Source of the DNA: AWTP1-18 sp036504515
GTDB lineage: Bacteria; Pseudomonadota; Gammaproteobacteria; Burkholderiales; Rhodocyclaceae
NCBI GenBank assembly: GCA_036504515.1
Contig: DASXVA010000001.1
Coordinates: forward strand, 868,001 to 932,000
Length of the DNA: 64,000 nt
Direction: 5' to 3'
Below the pieces are notes generated by a model. It searched no databases and had not been told where the DNA came from. It worked only from the letters and a program-made list of their open reading frames with translations. Numbering within the stretch: the first letter of the stretch is position 1; every line of letters begins with the position of its first letter. Below are positions 59,645 through 64,000 of this stretch, piece after piece. Position numbers and translations under genes: made by a program.

Positions 59645-59674
59645 AGAAAAGAGCCCGGATTTTACCGGGCTCTT
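59645..59674 (-). terminator. Rho-independent terminator of thiC
   Basis: On the minus strand AAGAGCCCGG pairs with CCGGGCTCTT (10 bases, loop TAAAAT) and is followed by a T-rich run (TTTTCTTT). It starts 24 bases after the thiC stop and ends 15 bases before the purT ATG. Confidence 0.88.
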
Positions 59675-59697
59675 GAGGGGCGTCAGGACAAGATTGT

Positions 59698-61614
<1,917 letters not shown>

Positions 61615-61620
61615 GGGCTT

Positions 61621-61690
61621 GCTCCAAAGGAGCCGGGTTGCGTTGACTCGAGTCGGCTGAAACTACCGGAAGCCGGCAGTCAATGCAACC
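61621..61690 (-). promoter_or_regulatory. Structured thiC leader: large stem plus ribosome-site-sequestering hairpin
   Basis: In the minus-strand RNA a long stem pairs GGTTGCATTGACT (61690-61678) with AGTCAACGCAACC (61648-61636), 12 of 13 positions, with an inner stem CGGCT/AGCCG (61675-61671, 61658-61654). Just before the start, GCTCC-TTT-GGAGC (61633-61621) hides the GGAG ribosome site, which is 7 bases from the ATG. The arrangement looks like a cis-regulatory element. TPP riboswitch core motifs (CTGAGA, ACCTGA) are absent. Confidence 0.55.
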
Positions 61691-61795
61691 GCACCAGTAC
61701 CAGGGACAAGGAAAAAGCGATTGTGACTCAGGCCTAAAGTCTACGGATTCCCTGCCGTTGACCCGTCGACGACAAAAAAGTAGGGGAGTCCCCAA

Positions 61796-63346
61796 ATGCG
61801 CTTTCAACCGACTGCCATGATTGCAGCCTTGGCTGCTGTTTTCGTTTCTTCTACGCCAGCCTTGGCCTCTCAATGGCAAAAACTGTCTTCAGGTCAGGGA
61901 GACAAGGTGGAAGTGGATTTGACCCGGGTCACGCCAACGGAAGCCGGTCGGGTACAAGCCTGGTCGCGCCTTTCCCTGAGCAAGCCGGTGGCCGACGAAG
62001 AAAGCGGGACGACCTATAACGTTGTGGAAGTACTCAACAGCTATGACTGCACCAATAGCCGTTACGCTGCTGTCAAACGGCTTTACCTGAACGGCGACAC
62101 CGTACTCAAGGCGGAGCCCATTTACGGCGCCAAGGATCAAACAGTTGGGCGCGGCGTCGATGGCGCCCTGTTGAAGGAAGTTTGTCGGAGCCGCCCCAGT
62201 CCCGTTGCTGCAGCCAAGGGCAAGGATGGCAAAGCCAGCGGCGAAAACCGTTTTTCCGTAATGCATGCGGAAATGGTCACCAACGGCAAGGATCCCAAAG
62301 CCAAGCCCGTGACGGTGGCTTCTGTGGCGGATAAGCCGGCGGATAGCGGTAAGACCGAAGCGCCCAAGCGCATGATTGAAATGCCCCGGATTGATCCTTC
62401 TCAGGTCGAAAAACCGACGGATACCAAGCCGGGTGAAGCCGCAGCAACGGCGGCCAAACCACCGGTAGAGAAAGCCCCAGAAAAGAAAGCTCCTGAAAAA
62501 GTTGTCGAAAAGCCCGTCGAGAAACCGGTAGAAAAGTCCTACGCAGCGCCCAGCGCAGCATCGGTGGATGCCTCCTTCTACGGTCTTGACAAGCGTACCC
62601 GGGAACTGGCCCTGGCGACGGCGGGCCCGCGCCGGATCGCCCGGAAAAAGGCCGTGGTCAAGCACGAGGACATCCACTGGAGCTATGAAGGCGAAGGTGG
62701 CCCTGCCAACTGGGCCAAGATCGACAGCAAGAATTCCCTCTGTGCCACTGGTCAACGTCAATCACCGATTGATATTGGTGAAGGAATCAAGGTCGACCAG
62801 GAAGCCATCCGCTTCGACTATCGTCCCCAGCGCGTCAACATCGAAGACAACGGCCACACCATCCAGGTCAATGTGAATGAGGGCAACTCCATTCGCATCA
62901 TGGGTCGCACCTATGAGCTGAAGCAGTTGCACTTCCATCGTCCTTCGGAAGAAAAGGTCAGTGGCAAGCGGTTCGACATGGTGGTGCATCTGGTGCACAA
63001 GGATGACGAAGGTCACCTGGCCGTGGTGGCCATCCTGCTGGAGCGGGGCGAAACCGAACAGCCCGTGGTCCAGACCATTTGGAACAATCTTCCCCTGGAA
63101 GCCCATTCCAGTACCAATCCAAGTGCCGCACTGGATGTCTTCCGCCTGCTGCCGACGGATCGCAGCTATTACACCTACATGGGCTCCCTGACCACGCCGC
63201 CTTGTTCCGAGGGGGTGCTATGGATGGTGTTCAAGCAGCCGGTTATCGTTACGCCGGAACAGATTGCTGTCTTCTCCCGTCTCTACAAGAACAACGCCCG
63301 CCCGATACAGCCCGCCAATGGCCGCCTGGTGAAGGAAACGCGCTAA
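61796..63346 (+). CDS. Exported fusion of a surface-adhesin-E-like domain and an alpha-carbonic anhydrase
   Basis: A 516-residue exported protein. A signal peptide (MIAALAAVFVSSTPALAS) precedes a first domain (about 25-140) with features of the surface-adhesin protein E family (WQKLSSG...DLTRVTP, and a cysteine pair in YDCTNSRYAAVKRLYL..VCRS), then a Pro/Lys/Glu linker of repeated KP/EK units (about 180-255), and a C-terminal alpha-type carbonic anhydrase (about 290-510). Zinc ligands are in LHFHRPSE (two His) and MVVHLVH (third). The ATG has a GGGGAG ribosome site. CO2 hydration activity in the periplasm is expected from the intact site. Confidence 0.88.
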   Translation: MRFQPTAMIAALAAVFVSSTPALASQWQKLSSGQGDKVEVDLTRVTPTEAGRVQAWSRLSLSKPVADEESGTTYNVVEVLNSYDCTNSRYAAVKRLYLNGDTVLKAEPIYGAKDQTVGRGVDGALLKEVCRSRPSPVAAAKGKDGKASGENRFSVMHAEMVTNGKDPKAKPVTVASVADKPADSGKTEAPKRMIEMPRIDPSQVEKPTDTKPGEAAATAAKPPVEKAPEKKAPEKVVEKPVEKPVEKSYAAPSAASVDASFYGLDKRTRELALATAGPRRIARKKAVVKHEDIHWSYEGEGGPANWAKIDSKNSLCATGQRQSPIDIGEGIKVDQEAIRFDYRPQRVNIEDNGHTIQVNVNEGNSIRIMGRTYELKQLHFHRPSEEKVSGKRFDMVVHLVHKDDEGHLAVVAILLERGETEQPVVQTIWNNLPLEAHSSTNPSAALDVFRLLPTDRSYYTYMGSLTTPPCSEGVLWMVFKQPVIVTPEQIAVFSRLYKNNARPIQPANGRLVKETR

Positions 63347-63371
63347 CCCAGCAAGGGTATTGAGTCACCAC

Positions 63372-63395
63372 AAACACCGACTCAGGTCGGTGTTT
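63372..63395 (+). terminator. Terminator after the carbonic anhydrase gene
   Basis: AAACACCGAC pairs with GTCGGTGTTT (10 bases, loop TCAG) 25 bases after the stop codon; an outer GAGTCACCAC/GTGGGGTGGCTC pairing may extend it. The T run is short but the stem is strong. Confidence 0.8.
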
Positions 63396-63536
63396 TCACT
63401 GTGGGGTGGCTCACGGGAATAAGGGCGCCTGTGTAGCAGGCGTTCAATTTTTCCCTTTCCGAAGGGGATGAATCCTTGCATCCCTACTTAATTTTCGGCG
63501 GGGACAATATTCTTCCTCCTGAATCGTCTTCATTGC

Positions 63537-64000
63537 ATGGATACGATTTTGAGCCCCGAGGCGCTGATGGCCGAACAGGACAAACACCTCACTGAGACCA
63601 TCTCCCGGGAACGGGGGCGGCTCGGCAACTTCATCCGCCAGCGGGTTGCCGATGCGGGGGAGGCAGAGGACATCCTGCAGGATGTGTTCTTCGAGTTCAT
63701 CACGGCCTATCGCTTGCCGGAACCCATCGAGCAGGTGGGGGCGTGGCTGTTCCGCGTGGCCCGCAATCGCATCGTTGACCGCTTCCGCAAAAAACGGGAA
63801 GAACCCTTGCCCGATGCCGGGGAAGACGGCCCCTGGCTGGACGAACTATTGCCCTCGGCTCAGGCCGGGCCGGAGGCGGCCTATGCACGCTCCCTGCTGC
63901 TTGAGGCACTCCAATTGGCGCTGGAAGAATTGCCACCCACCCAGCGCGATGTCTTTATTGCCCACGAACTGGAAGGGTGCAGCTTCAAAACCCTGGCCGA
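63537..64000 (+). CDS. ECF-type RNA polymerase sigma factor (3' partial, truncated by window end)
   Basis: A sigma-70-family factor of the ECF type, open at the window end. Region 2 is visible (AEDILQDVFFEFITAYRL, then GAWLFRVARNRIVDRFRKKRE), and the start of region 4 (LEELPPTQRDVFIAHELEGCSFKTLA) ends at the window edge. Start choice is between ATG 63537 and ATG 63567; the latter has a GAGG 6-9 bases before it. Any anti-sigma factor would lie beyond the window. Its regulon is unknown. Confidence 0.88.
   Translation, partial: MDTILSPEALMAEQDKHLTETISRERGRLGNFIRQRVADAGEAEDILQDVFFEFITAYRLPEPIEQVGAWLFRVARNRIVDRFRKKREEPLPDAGEDGPWLDELLPSAQAGPEAAYARSLLLEALQLALEELPPTQRDVFIAHELEGCSFKTLA

Noticed and set aside
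61615..61795. TPP riboswitch before thiC
   Set aside because: The conserved CTGAGA and ACCTGA blocks were not found on the minus strand; only unrelated hairpins are present.

Overview
The window is a densely packed, GC-rich chromosomal segment of a betaproteobacterium, most likely of the Rhodocyclales (Azospira/Dechloromonas-like). This is inferred from gene content and layout: ZapD, CoaX/BirA/CoaE, an ArgS - SPOR protein - DsbA string, class I PHA synthase, NtrBC beside glnA, and a propionyl-CoA/methylmalonyl-CoA pathway. No rRNA, tRNA or CRISPR array was recognised. Nearly all sequence is coding. The two long gaps (4821-5140 and 49009-49417) hold regulatory or repeat sequence.

Region 1 (1-10.8 kb) handles potassium and magnesium: the end of kdpB, kdpC, three small genes, a CorA channel, a GNAT acetyltransferase, a small gene, then kdpD, kdpE and kup. 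Two 11-bp-spaced direct repeats resembling KdpE sites lie before the kdpDE unit and before kup. Region 2 (10.8-22 kb) has an alkaline phosphatase with a Pho-box-like site, a membrane diguanylate cyclase, lgt, a VOC protein that may be methylmalonyl-CoA epimerase, and a three-gene c-di-GMP cassette (PhnD-like binding protein, PAS-GGDEF-EAL, 7TMR-DISM-GGDEF). Region 3 (22-29.6 kb) is a propionyl-CoA to succinyl-CoA operon (mutase, MeaB, PccB, PccA) with a divergent GntR regulator.

Region 4 (29.7-38 kb) carries zapD and a tight ntrB-ntrC-birA-coaX-SPOR-coaE operon, then glnA. glnA has a sigma54 promoter and two NtrC enhancer sites laid out as in enteric glnA. BirA would biotinylate PccA, and CoaX/CoaE supply CoA, so regions 3 and 4 fit together metabolically. 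Region 5 (38-44 kb) has a CDF transporter and an uncharacterised three-gene operon: an exported TPR-CHAT protease-like protein, a small exported protein and a zinc-ribbon membrane protein. Region 6 (44-49 kb) is nadA, argS, an FtsN-like SPOR protein, dsbA and an SDR gene whose start overlaps the dsbA terminator.

Region 7 (49-50.5 kb) is accessory: an AT-richer TIR-domain gene between inverted pieces of a palindromic repeat. Region 8 (50.5-54 kb) is a PHA unit (PIN protein, phaC, metallo-beta-lactamase protein) with a strong palindrome upstream. Region 9 (54-64 kb) has a DUF1289 mini-gene, rapZ, a NusG-II/Gx/ubiX/LON-like operon, mutY, purT, thiC with a structured leader that is not a recognisable TPP riboswitch, an adhesin-E/alpha-carbonic anhydrase fusion, and the start of an ECF sigma factor.

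The best candidates for new biology are the TIR island, the exported CHAT operon, the paired small Kdp-locus proteins and the thiC leader. All assignments come from reading the sequence; no database search was run.
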